Source: Siphonodentalium dalli (lineage: Eukaryota; Mollusca; Scaphopoda; Gadilida; Siphonodentaliidae). From it: DNA of 64,000 nt. The notes under the pieces were generated by a model. It was given only the letters and a program-made list of their open reading frames with translations, did not search any database and was not told the DNA's origin. Within the stretch, counting starts at the first letter, position 1, and every line of letters starts with the position of its first letter. The stretch is taken from NCBI GenBank assembly GCA_032622095.1, contig CP136065.1:97719343-97783342 (forward strand). The letters are read 5' to 3'. Positions 61,101 to 62,276 of the stretch are shown piece after piece. The position numbers and the translations under genes were made by a program.

Positions 61101-62276
61101 CGTTAAGTATCTTTAATTGTCTTACGATTGCCAGCGGCGAATCGTCCTCCCTTTCCGCCATCTTGGTTGTTTTCTTTTCGGGTTTCGGTGTCTCTCCGTC
61201 CGAATTCCGCTGCCGTTTGTCTGGTTCTTTCTTCCCTGGCATGCTGTCTGCTCTCAGTAGTGATCTATATCATATATACATCGGATTAATACACTTTTGG
61301 TAGCAATGTTGCATAAAGATGTATGTTTTATCACATATTTTCGTCAGAGCGATGTAAACAAGCCTATCCAATTCGACGCATGCGCACTAATATATAAGAG
61401 AATGCATTGGCACAGGGTTTTCATAAAATTTCAGGAAGTTTCAGTTATGGAAGGGGTGACAATAAGGGGTAACTGGAACAGTAAGGCTTTTCAGCAACGA
61501 ATAATAACTCTAAACAGATAATTCAGATTATGATCGATTGCTGTGCACTGAATATTTTCTCAATATATTATTTGCAACAGCAATGGCGAGGCTCAAGGCA
61601 CCTTATATTGTTTGTATTAAAAAACAACAGAAAACATTAATTGTAACACTTTGCATAAATGTTCTGGCAATTACTGTAATGAGTTAATGTAAAGTTTGAG
61701 CTATTGCCTTGGGTTGGCACAAACTACAGGTCACATTTCTCATCCGATGGTCACCAAACTTCATATGGATCTTCGGGGTCACCTCTTAGATGGGAGCAAT
61801 CAAATTTTTCTGAATTTCATTGAAAAACATGGCTGCCGGCAGCCATCTTGGATTTTACTTTATATATTTTTCTTCATGTTGTCATCTATTATTACTTAGA
61901 CATTTCAACTTTACGCATTCCTAACTGCTCTATTGACTGTAACACATGAAATTATCTCCCATCCGAGTTGAGCCACAGTGTTATTGACACTTTCATTAGG
62001 TGATAATTGTTGGTACGGTTGCACTCGCACATGTGGTTATTTGTTATTTGATCGGCGAAGTTTCGTTAAGTTTATATTTACATTGCAAACTCCTTGAGGG
62101 CCTTTAATATATCTGTATTACTATTTATTCATATATTTGCTGAATTTCATTGTGCTAGGAGCTAGCTGTTGCTTTTGGAGGACTGGTTATGCAATTTGAA
62201 ACACAGTTTTCTGCAGTGGCGTCACAAATATGGGAAGAAGAGCGACAGCGTGAGAGAATCATGCCGGTTATTACTG
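4464..62276 (+). CDS. RPTOR: Raptor, regulatory-associated protein of mTOR (18 exons, 5' half of gene)
   Basis: Raptor is the scaffold of mTORC1; it binds mTOR and recruits substrates that carry TOS motifs, in the cytoplasm and on lysosomes. Eighteen exons join in frame (coding lengths 162, 103, 161, 81, 147, 158, 60, 101, 145, 181, 84, 111, 75, 66, 99, 93, 141, 118 nt) and give about 695 residues. They are collinear with animal Raptor throughout, without a missing block. Residues ~40-380 are the Raptor N-terminal conserved (caspase-like) domain, with HYNGHG at ~149-154 and YDCSNAG at ~194-200; these are the positions compared with the caspase His/Cys dyad. Residues ~400-690 are the HEAT repeats. 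Animal Raptor is about 1,330 aa, so the linker and C-terminal WD40 domain must lie past the window. Start chosen at 4464: it has A at -3, an acidic N-terminus and an in-frame match to the family. Join the separately listed exons; the span itself includes introns. Confidence 0.96.
4921..5097. mobile_element. 177-bp MITE with TA target duplication
   Basis: The ends CTCTTGGGTGCCAAATAAAC and (as reverse complement) CTCTCATGTGCCAAATAAAC form terminal inverted repeats, flanked by TA on both sides. This fits a Tc1/mariner-type non-autonomous element. Confidence 0.65.
5863..7591. mobile_element. CAGGGAT-ended TIR element, interrupted by a Harbinger-like element
   Basis: Outer inverted repeats begin CAGGGATAGTCCTGGGTA on the left and CAGGGATAATCCTGGGTA on the right strand, followed by related AAAGGGTCC sequence. 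TACTG flanks both ends as a possible 5-bp duplication. Without the insertion at 6098-7474 the element is about 350 bp. Superfamily not assigned. Confidence 0.65.
6098..7474. mobile_element. PIF/Harbinger-like non-autonomous element, TAA duplication
   Basis: Terminal repeats start GGCCTAACAAAAAAA on both strands and continue with GTGTTTGGGGTCAC. TAA at 6095-6097 and 7475-7477 is a 3-bp target duplication. TWA duplications and GGCC ends are typical of PIF/Harbinger. No transposase frame seen in 1,377 bp. Confidence 0.75.
8034..9398. mobile_element. TIR element, hAT-like ends, target duplication not found
   Basis: The left end TAGGGATGCGGACCAGACC and the right end, read in reverse, TAGTGCAAATGCCGGACCAC share a GGACCA-rich inverted repeat about 90 bp long with internal GGTGGTCC motifs. 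hAT-type by the TAG start only. The flanks do not show an 8-bp repeat, so the borders are approximate. Confidence 0.5.
8241..8640. repeat. 200-bp tandem duplication ending in poly-C
   Basis: Two copies of a 200-bp unit (offset from TGTTATATACTCTGGGCATC at 8241 and 8441), nearly identical. Each ends in a C run, 14 C at 8412-8425 and 27 C at 8612-8638. Similar short open frames on the two copies are not genes. Confidence 0.9.
9560..9732 (-). mobile_element. D-type MITE, 173 bp
   Basis: Ends CAGGGGGTCGATTTAA and TTAAATCAAGCCCTG are inverted repeats with ACAGA on both sides. A diverged inverted copy lies at ~15526-15686 in intron 5. Confidence 0.6.
9756..9930. mobile_element. 175-bp MITE next to exon 2
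   Basis: Perfect ends CAGGTGCCTAATAAT and ATTATTAGGCACCTG, with internal repeats of AATAATAGTGATG. The end is 44 bp from the exon 2 start, inside the usual branch-point zone. No clear target duplication seen. Confidence 0.7.
9975..10077 (+). CDS. RPTOR: RPTOR coding exon 2
   Basis: Residues 55-88 plus one base. It carries the hydrophobic strand [16 protein letters not shown] and ends CARLECWI, all conserved in Raptor. Acceptor TTTACAG, donor GTAAGT, phase 1. The exon opens with ATG, but the 54 preceding codons also match the family, so this is not the start. A 175-bp MITE ends 44 bp before the exon. Confidence 0.96.
10147..10460. mobile_element. piggyBac-like MITE, TTAA flanks (type 1)
   Basis: TTAA at 10143-10146 and 10461-10464 surrounds ends CCCTTTCTATACTAAATACT and CAGCATAGAAAGGG. 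The CCC end and TTAA target fit piggyBac-type elements. Partial relatives occur at ~40605-40812 (minus), ~41390-41478 and ~56349-56425, all sharing TACTCATTGATGAG or GGGAGAATC motifs. Confidence 0.7.
10672..11008. mobile_element. candidate TTAA MITE
   Basis: TTAACCTCTTCGCTGCTA on the left and the inverse of TTCGCTGCTATGACGT on the right form an imperfect inverted repeat. TTAA-like flanks are present, but the right terminus is uncertain. Confidence 0.45.
11339..11499 (+). CDS. RPTOR: RPTOR coding exon 3
   Basis: Residues 89-142. It contains [19 protein letters not shown] and [13 protein letters not shown], among the most conserved segments of the Raptor N-terminal domain. The first two bases complete an Asp codon begun in exon 2. 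Acceptor TTTGCAG, donor GTAAAA, phase 0. Confidence 0.97.
11500..12001 (+). other. RPTOR intron 3
   Basis: 502 bp, GT-AG, AT-rich. I see no repeat, RNA gene or other feature in it. Confidence 0.8.
12002..12082 (+). CDS. RPTOR: RPTOR coding exon 4
   Basis: Residues 143-169, 27 whole codons. It holds [13 protein letters not shown]; the second His (~153) lies at the position compared with the catalytic His of caspases. Donor GTACTT. A family A element starts only about 20 bp into the following intron. Confidence 0.97.
12103..12923 (+). mobile_element. family A element, old copy
   Basis: Starts TTAGCTCAAATTGACC with no CGTCCG block. It has about five diverged ~160-bp monomers carrying CAGCAGCCATCTTGGATT, and ends CTAAGTTGAGCTACAGTG with a decayed hairpin and TTTCAT. 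It begins about 20 bp after the exon 4 donor. The rest of intron 4 (12930-14028) shows a small hairpin CTTCTCCCT / AGGGAGAAG near 13780-13810 and 22 G in a row at 13907-13928. Confidence 0.75.
13907..13928. repeat. 22-nt poly-G tract
   Basis: One of five runs of 20 or more G or C in the window (others: 8612-8638, 22340-22361, 27425-27454, 32747-32767). All lie in introns. The true length may differ because such runs slip in replication and in sequencing. Confidence 0.9.
14029..14168. mobile_element. piggyBac-like palindromic MITE (type 2), next to exon 5
   Basis: It carries the palindrome TTCTCTTATATATGTGAGTC / GACTCACATA...TAAGAGAA typical of the type, and the end GAAGCTCCAGTCATGGAAGG before GTTA. 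The left TTAA end is missing. It stops about 31 bp before exon 5. Confidence 0.65.
14199..14345 (+). CDS. RPTOR: RPTOR coding exon 5
   Basis: Residues 170-218, 49 whole codons. It holds [14 protein letters not shown]; Cys ~196 lies at the position compared with the caspase nucleophile, although Raptor is not known to be a protease. Acceptor TTTCAG, donor GTATTA. The end of a piggyBac-like MITE lies about 31 bp before the acceptor. Confidence 0.97.
14426..15109. mobile_element. hAT-like element with 8-bp duplication
   Basis: Inverted ends TAGAGATGTGAGGGTATT and TAGAGATGAGCCGATTAT are flanked by exact CTTTAGAA at 14418-14425 and 15110-15117. The subterminal parts are rich in CCGATA motifs. 684 bp, no transposase frame. 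Confidence 0.85.
15691..17490 (+). mobile_element. family A element, well-preserved copy
   Basis: Complete from TTAGCTCAACTTAC (itself pairing with TAAGTTTGAGCT), GCGTCCGTCGTCCGTGTG and ~160-bp monomers to CTAAGTTGAGCTGCA, hairpin GTGTCATTGACAC and TTTCATT. Opposite in orientation to the copy at 141-3820. About ten monomers of the two alternating types. Open frames here on the minus strand are repeat by-products. Confidence 0.85.
17554..17711 (+). CDS. RPTOR: RPTOR coding exon 6
   Basis: Residues 219-270 plus two bases. A variable loop ([12 protein letters not shown]) is followed by conserved CIQLAAC and [17 protein letters not shown]. The split Trp codon is completed by exon 7. Donor GTCAGT, phase 2. 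Confidence 0.96.
18171..18720 (+). mobile_element. family B element, 3'-truncated
   Basis: Starts TTTTTAGCTCACCTGAGACG, pairs with GTCTCCGGTGGAGCT, then CGTCTGTCCGTCCATCCGTC. Core repeats follow with CAGATTTGTTCAAATGAGG and CCATAACTCTATTCCTCC. The 3' hairpin of the family is not seen; the end is set where similarity stops. Confidence 0.65.
19124..20532. mobile_element. 1.4-kb TIR element with TA duplication
   Basis: Exact ends CCGTACTGACCCG / CGGGTCAGTACGG with TA on each side (19122-19123, 20533-20534). Related TTTAAGCCCAC sequence repeats near both ends. It sits in the centre of a type 2 palindromic MITE, whose halves lie at ~19098-19123 and ~20533-20550. No transposase frame. TA target suggests Tc1/mariner-like or a related group. 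Confidence 0.75.
20820..20890. mobile_element. type 2 MITE core palindrome, partial
   Basis: TGCCAGTGCATTGTCTTATA pairs with TAAGAGAATGCACTGGC around a CCCATAGGTAGCC centre. The outer TTAA ends are not present. Confidence 0.6.
21381..22533 (+). mobile_element. family B element, complete copy
   Basis: 5' GGCTCACCTGAGAAAGTC, GGAGCTATAG and CGTCCGTCCGTCAAC, then diverged core repeats. 3' GTGAGCGACCCC and the hairpin ACAGTCATTGACTGT (22513-22527). It contains 22 G in a row (22340-22361). Same plan as family A with different sequence. Confidence 0.7.
22631..22690 (+). CDS. RPTOR: RPTOR coding exon 7
   Basis: A 60-base exon giving [19 protein letters not shown]. It fits between exons 6 and 8 in frame and matches the family, where this segment is variable in sequence but constant in length. 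Acceptor TTTAG, donor GTGAGT, phase 2. Confidence 0.93.
22691..24056 (+). other. RPTOR intron 7
   Basis: 1.37 kb, GT-AG. AT-rich; I recognise no repeat, gene or RNA in it. Confidence 0.7.
24057..24157 (+). CDS. RPTOR: RPTOR coding exon 8
   Basis: Residues ~292-324. It carries [20 protein letters not shown] and IAWNILPR, almost unchanged across animal Raptors. Donor GTAAGT, phase 1. The following intron is 16.3 kb, the longest in the window. Confidence 0.97.
25126..27150 (+). mobile_element. family C element nested in the hAT element
   Basis: 5' TATGTTTACCCATACC pairs with GTATGGTAAAC, then GTCGACGTCCGG and CCATCCGTCTGTCTGTC. Repeats with CAGATCGAGTTCGAATATGG follow. 3' GGTATGGGTTAAACATCT and the hairpin GCCGATCGTGATCGGC (27123-27138). 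A 58-bp direct duplication lies at 26561-26676. Confidence 0.7.
26561..26676. repeat. 58-bp tandem duplication
   Basis: Two adjacent copies starting TCAGTAAGGGTTTCAATAAA at 26561 and 26619, identical as far as seen. Confidence 0.9.
27540..27660. mobile_element. type 2 piggyBac-like MITE
   Basis: Starts TTAACCCTTCCGTGACTGG and carries the palindrome CATTCTCTTATATATGTGAG / CTCGCATATATAAGAGAAT. The other end is missing. It abuts the hAT target duplication. Confidence 0.65.
27960..28115 (+). mobile_element. family B 3' end
   Basis: Ends TCAGGTGAGCGACTCC and the hairpin ACAGTCATTGACTGT (28096-28110) then CTTGT, as in the copy ending at 22533. The 5' part is not identified. Confidence 0.55.
30570..31340. 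repeat. diverged internal repeats
   Basis: Segments with CTTCTATT(G/T), CACACATAT(A/C)(A/C)AG and TATTGCGCA recur at about 30669, 30809 and 31171 with the same order. They are old copies within the inverted-repeat element. Overlapping short open frames in all phases are not convincing genes. Confidence 0.45.
32130..32723 (+). other. 197-codon open frame in GC-rich island, unknown
   Basis: ATG to stop, Pro/Ser/Arg-rich, with APLAAVLGG and [18 protein letters not shown]. It lies in the GC-rich stretch 32280-32650 of the inverted-repeat element. A decayed relative of the DNA lies at ~31350-31500 plus ~31790-31920. The opposite strand is also open for 81 codons, so base composition alone may explain the frame. 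No family recognised. Could be a remnant of a transposon gene. Confidence 0.25.
33389..35062. repeat. 31-bp minisatellite, about 10 copies, split by a hAT element
   Basis: Unit CATAACCATAGCCTAATGAG then ACATCCAGACT, repeated from ~34752 to ~35062. One more unit lies at ~33373-33396, left of the inserted hAT element. No unique spacers, so it is not a CRISPR array. Confidence 0.9.
33397..34751. mobile_element. hAT-like element with 8-bp duplication
   Basis: Ends TATAGCTGAAACGGTT and (reverse) TAGAGCTGAAACGGTT are flanked by exact ATAACCAT (33389-33396, 34752-34759). Subterminal AACCGGTTA repeats. 1,355 bp, no transposase frame. Confidence 0.85.
36665..40225. mobile_element. element with clusters of CAACGCGGTCG-type motifs
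   Basis: Motifs such as AACGCGGTCGAGGTAACCGT and GTTACGACCGCGTTG occur in clusters at ~36680-36880, 37765-38050 and 40030-40215, in both orientations. Between them are 225-bp direct copies (37740-37985 and 37985-38230, with a diverged one at ~37040-37280), each with CCGGGAAAAA and ATGTAGATCACGTTGATCGC. A single motif copy lies far away at 4850-4895. Probably a transposable element with repeated ends, but no class assigned. Confidence 0.45.
40421..40565 (+). CDS. RPTOR: RPTOR coding exon 9
   Basis: Residues ~325-372. It contains [19 protein letters not shown], then [14 protein letters not shown], and ends [11 protein letters not shown] with the Trp codon split. This is the end of the N-terminal domain and the passage to the HEAT repeats. 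Acceptor TTTTTTCAG, donor GTAAGT. Confidence 0.97.
40566..41541 (+). other. RPTOR intron 9
   Basis: Holds two partial type 1 TTAA MITEs (~40605-40812 minus and ~41390-41478 plus). Short C run at 41225-41234. Otherwise nothing seen. Confidence 0.65.
41542..41722 (+). CDS. RPTOR: RPTOR coding exon 10
   Basis: Residues ~373-433, the longest exon here. It contains [15 protein letters not shown] and [13 protein letters not shown], and ends [11 protein letters not shown], matching the first HEAT helices of Raptor. Acceptor TTCCAG, donor GTAAAA, phase 0. Confidence 0.97.
41820..42245. repeat. dispersed repeat shared with intron 16
   Basis: Similar stretches occur here and at ~55440-55880 in the same order: ATCGAATCGAACC / AACCTCAAATCGAATAGG, GATTTCACAT, GGTTATATCCCTTCTG / GGTTATTTCCCTTCTGG. 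An old, unclassified repeat. Confidence 0.5.
42325..44765. mobile_element. foldback element, interrupted by a Harbinger-like element
   Basis: TTAAGGACTTTGCTAACCCA at 42321 and its inverse near 44733-44752 start arms of roughly 330 bp. The left arm is split by the insertion at 42483-43949 and resumes at 43953. The inner part of the arms shares TTCGAACCCAAAATCAA and GAAGAATGATGAACAATAAA. The loop is about 300 bp. Confidence 0.7.
42483..43949. mobile_element. PIF/Harbinger-like element, TTA duplication
   Basis: Ends GGCCAAAAAAAAAA...GTTTTGATTCTCGGG and its inverse CCCGAGAATCAAAAC...TTTTTTGGCC are flanked by TTA (42480-42482, 43950-43952). 1,467 bp, no transposase frame seen. Different from the GGCC element at 6098. 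Confidence 0.7.
44837..44920 (+). CDS. RPTOR: RPTOR coding exon 11
   Basis: Residues 434-461, 28 whole codons: [18 protein letters not shown] then [14 protein letters not shown] region. Acceptor TTTCAG, donor GTAAGC, phase 0 at both ends. Confidence 0.97.
44990..45210. mobile_element. type Q palindromic MITE
   Basis: 45118-45210 is a near-perfect palindrome: GCAGAATGAGGTTCCCAGAG pairs with CTCTGGGGACCTCATTCTGC. A further half copy starts at ~44990. Other copies: ~48345-48455, 49265-49357, 62728-62788 and 63008-63099. Open frames reading RMRSPEGEF on either strand derive from this palindrome and are not genes. Confidence 0.75.
45345..45790. repeat. diverged tandem repeat in intron 11
   Basis: TAATGTTCTATGTCCTG recurs at about 45525 and 45668, with a more diverged copy at 45350, each followed by related CCAATCCATCA and GGAGAGCGACATATC. 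Period about 140-175 bp. Confidence 0.6.
45938..46048 (+). CDS. RPTOR: RPTOR coding exon 12
   Basis: Residues 462-498, 37 whole codons: [15 protein letters not shown] then [20 protein letters not shown], nearly invariant in Raptor. Acceptor TTACAG, donor GTAAGT. Confidence 0.97.
46301..46538. mobile_element. complete type 2 piggyBac-like MITE
   Basis: TTAA at 46297-46300 and 46539-46542 flanks ends CCCTTTCATGATGGGAACTG and GCTCCAGTCATGGAAGGG. Inside are two TATATAAGAGAATG palindrome parts. This is the best copy for defining the family. Confidence 0.75.
46764..47068. repeat. ~150-bp tandem duplication with G run
   Basis: Two copies start GGAGCATTAAAATATAATAT / GGGGCATTAAAATATAATAT. Each carries TTTGAGATGAGGGAGA and a G run (14 G at 46827-46840; shorter in the second). 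Confidence 0.85.
47190..47264 (+). CDS. RPTOR: RPTOR coding exon 13
   Basis: Residues 499-523, 25 whole codons: [20 protein letters not shown] then PNMP. Acceptor TTGCAG, donor GTAAGT. Two decayed copies of the last ~33 bases of this exon lie in the following intron. Confidence 0.96.
47237..48110 (+). repeat. three ~200-bp tandem copies that include the end of exon 13
   Basis: The exon 13 tail GTTCTTTCTGACCCCAATAT recurs at ~47440 and, diverged, at ~47928. Each copy is followed by related CTGTTCAACCAT, GCTTCAGTACAAATACT and AAAATGTGCAGAAA. The second copy is split by about 280 bp of unrelated DNA (~47540-47815). Donor decay: GTAAGT, then GTTAGA, then GCAATG. Confidence 0.8.
48117..48345. mobile_element. 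type 2 MITE, 3' end replaced by type Q MITE
   Basis: Starts TTAACCCTTCCGTGACTGG and has two TATATAAGAGAAT palindrome units. It runs into a type Q sequence at ~48345 in place of its own end. Confidence 0.65.
48548..48613 (+). CDS. RPTOR: RPTOR coding exon 14
   Basis: Residues 524-545, 22 whole codons: [19 protein letters not shown] then QGQ. Acceptor TATACAG, donor GTAATG. A complete MITE starts 36-40 bp after the donor. Confidence 0.95.
48653..48933. mobile_element. complete type 2 MITE after exon 14
   Basis: TTAA at 48649-48652 and 48934-48937; ends CCCTTCCATGACTGGAGC and CAGCTCCCATCATGAAAGAG. It has two palindrome units. It begins about 40 bp downstream of the exon 14 donor. Confidence 0.7.
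50345..50493. mobile_element. 149-bp palindromic MITE
   Basis: ATCCATCATGACC pairs with GGTCATGATGGAT at the ends. Inside, AAAAAATCTCACCC and GGGCCAGATATTTGG pair with CCAAATATCTGGCCC and GGGTGAGATTTTT. No target duplication determined. Confidence 0.7.
50613..50711 (+). CDS. RPTOR: RPTOR coding exon 15
   Basis: Residues 546-578, 33 whole codons: [14 protein letters not shown] and [15 protein letters not shown], a HEAT segment strongly conserved in the family. Acceptor TTTATAG, donor GTAAAT. A short poly-G tract (50744-50757) follows closely. Confidence 0.97.
52788..53290 (+). mobile_element. family C element, partial
   Basis: 5' TATGTTTACCCATACC with GTATGGTAAAC, then CGTCCGG and GTCTGTCTGTCC, then core repeats with CAGATCGAGTTCGAATATGG. 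The 3' hairpin is absent. Confidence 0.65.
53637..54480 (+). mobile_element. family C element with 3' hairpin
   Basis: 5' TTATGTTTACCCATATCA, CATCCGTCTGTTTGTC, core repeats. 3' GGTATGGGTTAAACATCT and the hairpin GCCGATCGTGATCGGC (54457-54472), identical to the copy ending at 27138. Confidence 0.7.
54735..55110 (+). mobile_element. family A element, 3'-truncated
   Basis: Starts AAAGTTTGAATCATTGCC and CCGTCGTCCATGTGTCCG, then about two monomers with CAGCCATCTTGGATTTTAC. It stops at a poly-T run. Confidence 0.65.
55288..55380 (+). CDS. RPTOR: RPTOR coding exon 16
   Basis: Residues 579-609, 31 whole codons: [19 protein letters not shown] then NDTVPE. Acceptor TTTACAG, donor GTAAGA, phase 0. Confidence 0.97.
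55381..56162 (+). other. RPTOR intron 16
   Basis: 782 bp. Holds the dispersed repeat shared with intron 10 (~55440-55880). Nothing else recognised. Confidence 0.65.
56163..56303 (+). CDS. RPTOR: RPTOR coding exon 17
   Basis: Residues 610-656, 47 whole codons: [20 protein letters not shown] and [13 protein letters not shown], a typical HEAT helix pair of Raptor. Acceptor TTTATAG, donor GTATGC. The next intron carries the LINE. Confidence 0.97.
56939..59977 (-). CDS. LINE ORF2, reverse transcriptase part
   Basis: Open for about 1,010 codons from the A-tract to the stop at 56939. It starts with the end of the endonuclease (GDFNSRIG). Counted from codon 59776: [13 protein letters not shown] ~347-359, [15 protein letters not shown] ~406-420, [16 protein letters not shown] ~472-487, [14 protein letters not shown] ~529-542, and YADD catalytic box ~572-575. 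A C-terminal CVFC...HLFLQC knuckle is near ~900. RT core residues intact. Confidence 0.88.
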   Translation of the reverse strand, partial: THIFSEIHTLSELDCVFLCGDFNSRIGHGCDFNSDTDNILKREVIDKTYNQHGHTFLEFLNDCKYVVLNGRYGDNSNLHTFHSGRGQSVVDYMCVPQHSLSNFYNFEITTCQNIIDDNNLHGLLGERSKVPDHAMLSAKYKLSHHCTQTTPKEKSHKHRRIDVRNLSKAFMCTNSCSRQKIELINKIESNENTQHNVDTIHADFCKLLLSEAACGQPNRDGSKRCRKRLRVDKPFWNDELTQLWKSMRTNEKLYFDIRGNTRAKREARMRFKDSQNTLDKKIRYFERKYKRDLALQMETVASSDPNIFWDQIRSLGPKRKQKIPTECYNEDGTISNDHDVILHKWRSDFANLYDLSSDTTFDDAFKTSVLATKLHLEITRNVIPRPPIDDIDMLNKTLTRTEIQRAVDRSKQGKAPGVDQIQYEFLKNEASVNILHKLFSLCFECNIIPSTWKQSIVLPIPKDPSSDPRIPMNYRGISLQSVVAKLYCSILNDRISEFLACNDILVDEQNGFRKGRACLDHVYTLSSITRNRKSTFVAFVDLKKAFDSVDRDLLEYKLLQNNITQNMYFTIKELYRNTTSCVKVGSALTEWFPCNSGVIQGNNLSPTLFSVYVNDLACDIKTLNRGVEVGITNIGILMYADDIALISDNERNMQCMLDVLDSWCRKWRLHVNTSKTKILHFRKPQRKRSDIVFSIGNDVVEYTDNYKYLGVVFNETNKFSAAAETLAHSGGRALGAVISRIHSFKDIGIDTYEKLFNNCVVPILDYCSGVWGFKTFHSIDMVQNRALRYFLGVHRFTPLPSLNGEIGWISSTHRRWLSMARLWNRLIRMDNGRIAKTVFLWELKTCSKDSWVSAVRSVLISSDQFHVFANRLVCDLNECEINLKKCNQINWQADVNRLDKLRLYKDLKTEYITETYVKLNISKGERSVVARFRCSILPLRVETGRGRNEDLVDRICVFCQSKYVEDELHLFLQCNAYDNLRTDFFIWPNIYSITFRDKLLNSCTVHLEKDRN
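59979..60399 (-). pseudogene. LINE ORF2, endonuclease part, frame cut off from the RT part
   Basis: AP-type endonuclease: [58 protein letters not shown]. The frame is lost at seven A (plus strand 59978-59984). The next part of the domain ([13 protein letters not shown]) is in the frame of the reverse transcriptase. No ATG lies between the ORF1 stop and this domain. Confidence 0.75.
60400..61242 (-). CDS. LINE ORF1 protein
   Basis: 280 codons. A basic Lys/Glu-rich N-terminus ([17 protein letters not shown]), then a long coiled coil (~40-115), then a compact domain (~135-255: [33 protein letters not shown]). It looks like the nucleic-acid-binding ORF1 of invertebrate LINEs. The TAG stop is in the same frame as the endonuclease reading frame that follows. 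Confidence 0.75.
   Translation of the reverse strand: MPGKKEPDKRQRNSDGETPKPEKKTTKMAEREDDSPLAIVRQLKILNDNIVEMKEAQNSMKRMFESKLDKLKTEVLSTLEEKLKAVKQDISLDIGIQETRMDNFTAEIKTIAERLSMLENNGPANQIDIDRHPHVHSVENSEITVIATNVPYTENEDILLESRKLIRCLGSDHSDDEVIAAKRLLSRRQGQPGLVKIAFRSLEDKICVLRGKLTLKETAEYKDVYLRSCKSHVERLIELNARTLLQQFPEGNQFRITSSGRIVKTGSQNNERQRDNDSSN
61689..61997 (+). mobile_element. short family A element
   Basis: Starts GTAAAGTTTGAGCTATTGCC with no CGTCCG block. It has about one and a half monomers (GGCAGCCATCTTGGATTTTA) and ends GAGTTGAGCCACAGTG with the hairpin GTGTTATTGACAC and TTTCATT. It ends 160 bp before exon 18. Confidence 0.7.
62159..62276 (+). CDS. RPTOR: RPTOR coding exon 18 (3' end uncertain)
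   Basis: Residues 657-695 plus one base: [17 protein letters not shown] then [19 protein letters not shown], the last HEAT helices and the start of the disordered linker. Acceptor GTGCTAG. Three donors in the same phase follow: GTGAGA after 62276, GTGGGT after 62288 and GTAACT after 62321. They would add 0, 4 or 15 residues. The first is the best consensus, so it is used here. No later Raptor exon was found before 64000. Confidence 0.9.

Larger units (their letters stand above)
56768..61389 (-). mobile_element. non-LTR retrotransposon (LINE), nearly full length
   Basis: Two coding regions on the minus strand: a coiled-coil ORF1 (60400-61242) and an ORF2 with endonuclease and reverse transcriptase. 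The 3' tail is a short (ATTGA)n repeat at 56764-56784 (TCAAT on the element strand) instead of poly-A. ATATATA lies on both sides, a likely target duplication in an AT-rich site. The 5' border is placed by the flanking MITE halves. Clade not assigned. It lies antisense to RPTOR in intron 17. Confidence 0.88.
56728..61470. mobile_element. type 2 MITE, halves split by the LINE
   Basis: Left half ATGCGAGGCTCCCTGTGAGA up to TATATA at 56766. Right half TATATAAGAGAATGCATTGG, CACAGGGTTTTC and GGAAGTTTCAGTTATGGAAG at 61391-61458. Undisturbed relatives at 46301 and 48653 show that the two halves belong together. Confidence 0.7.
56304..62158 (+). other. RPTOR intron 17
   Basis: Holds a partial type 1 MITE (~56349-56425), the antisense LINE (56768-61389) inside a type 2 MITE, and a short family A element (61689-61997). 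Nothing recognised at 56430-56720 and 61480-61680. Confidence 0.75.
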
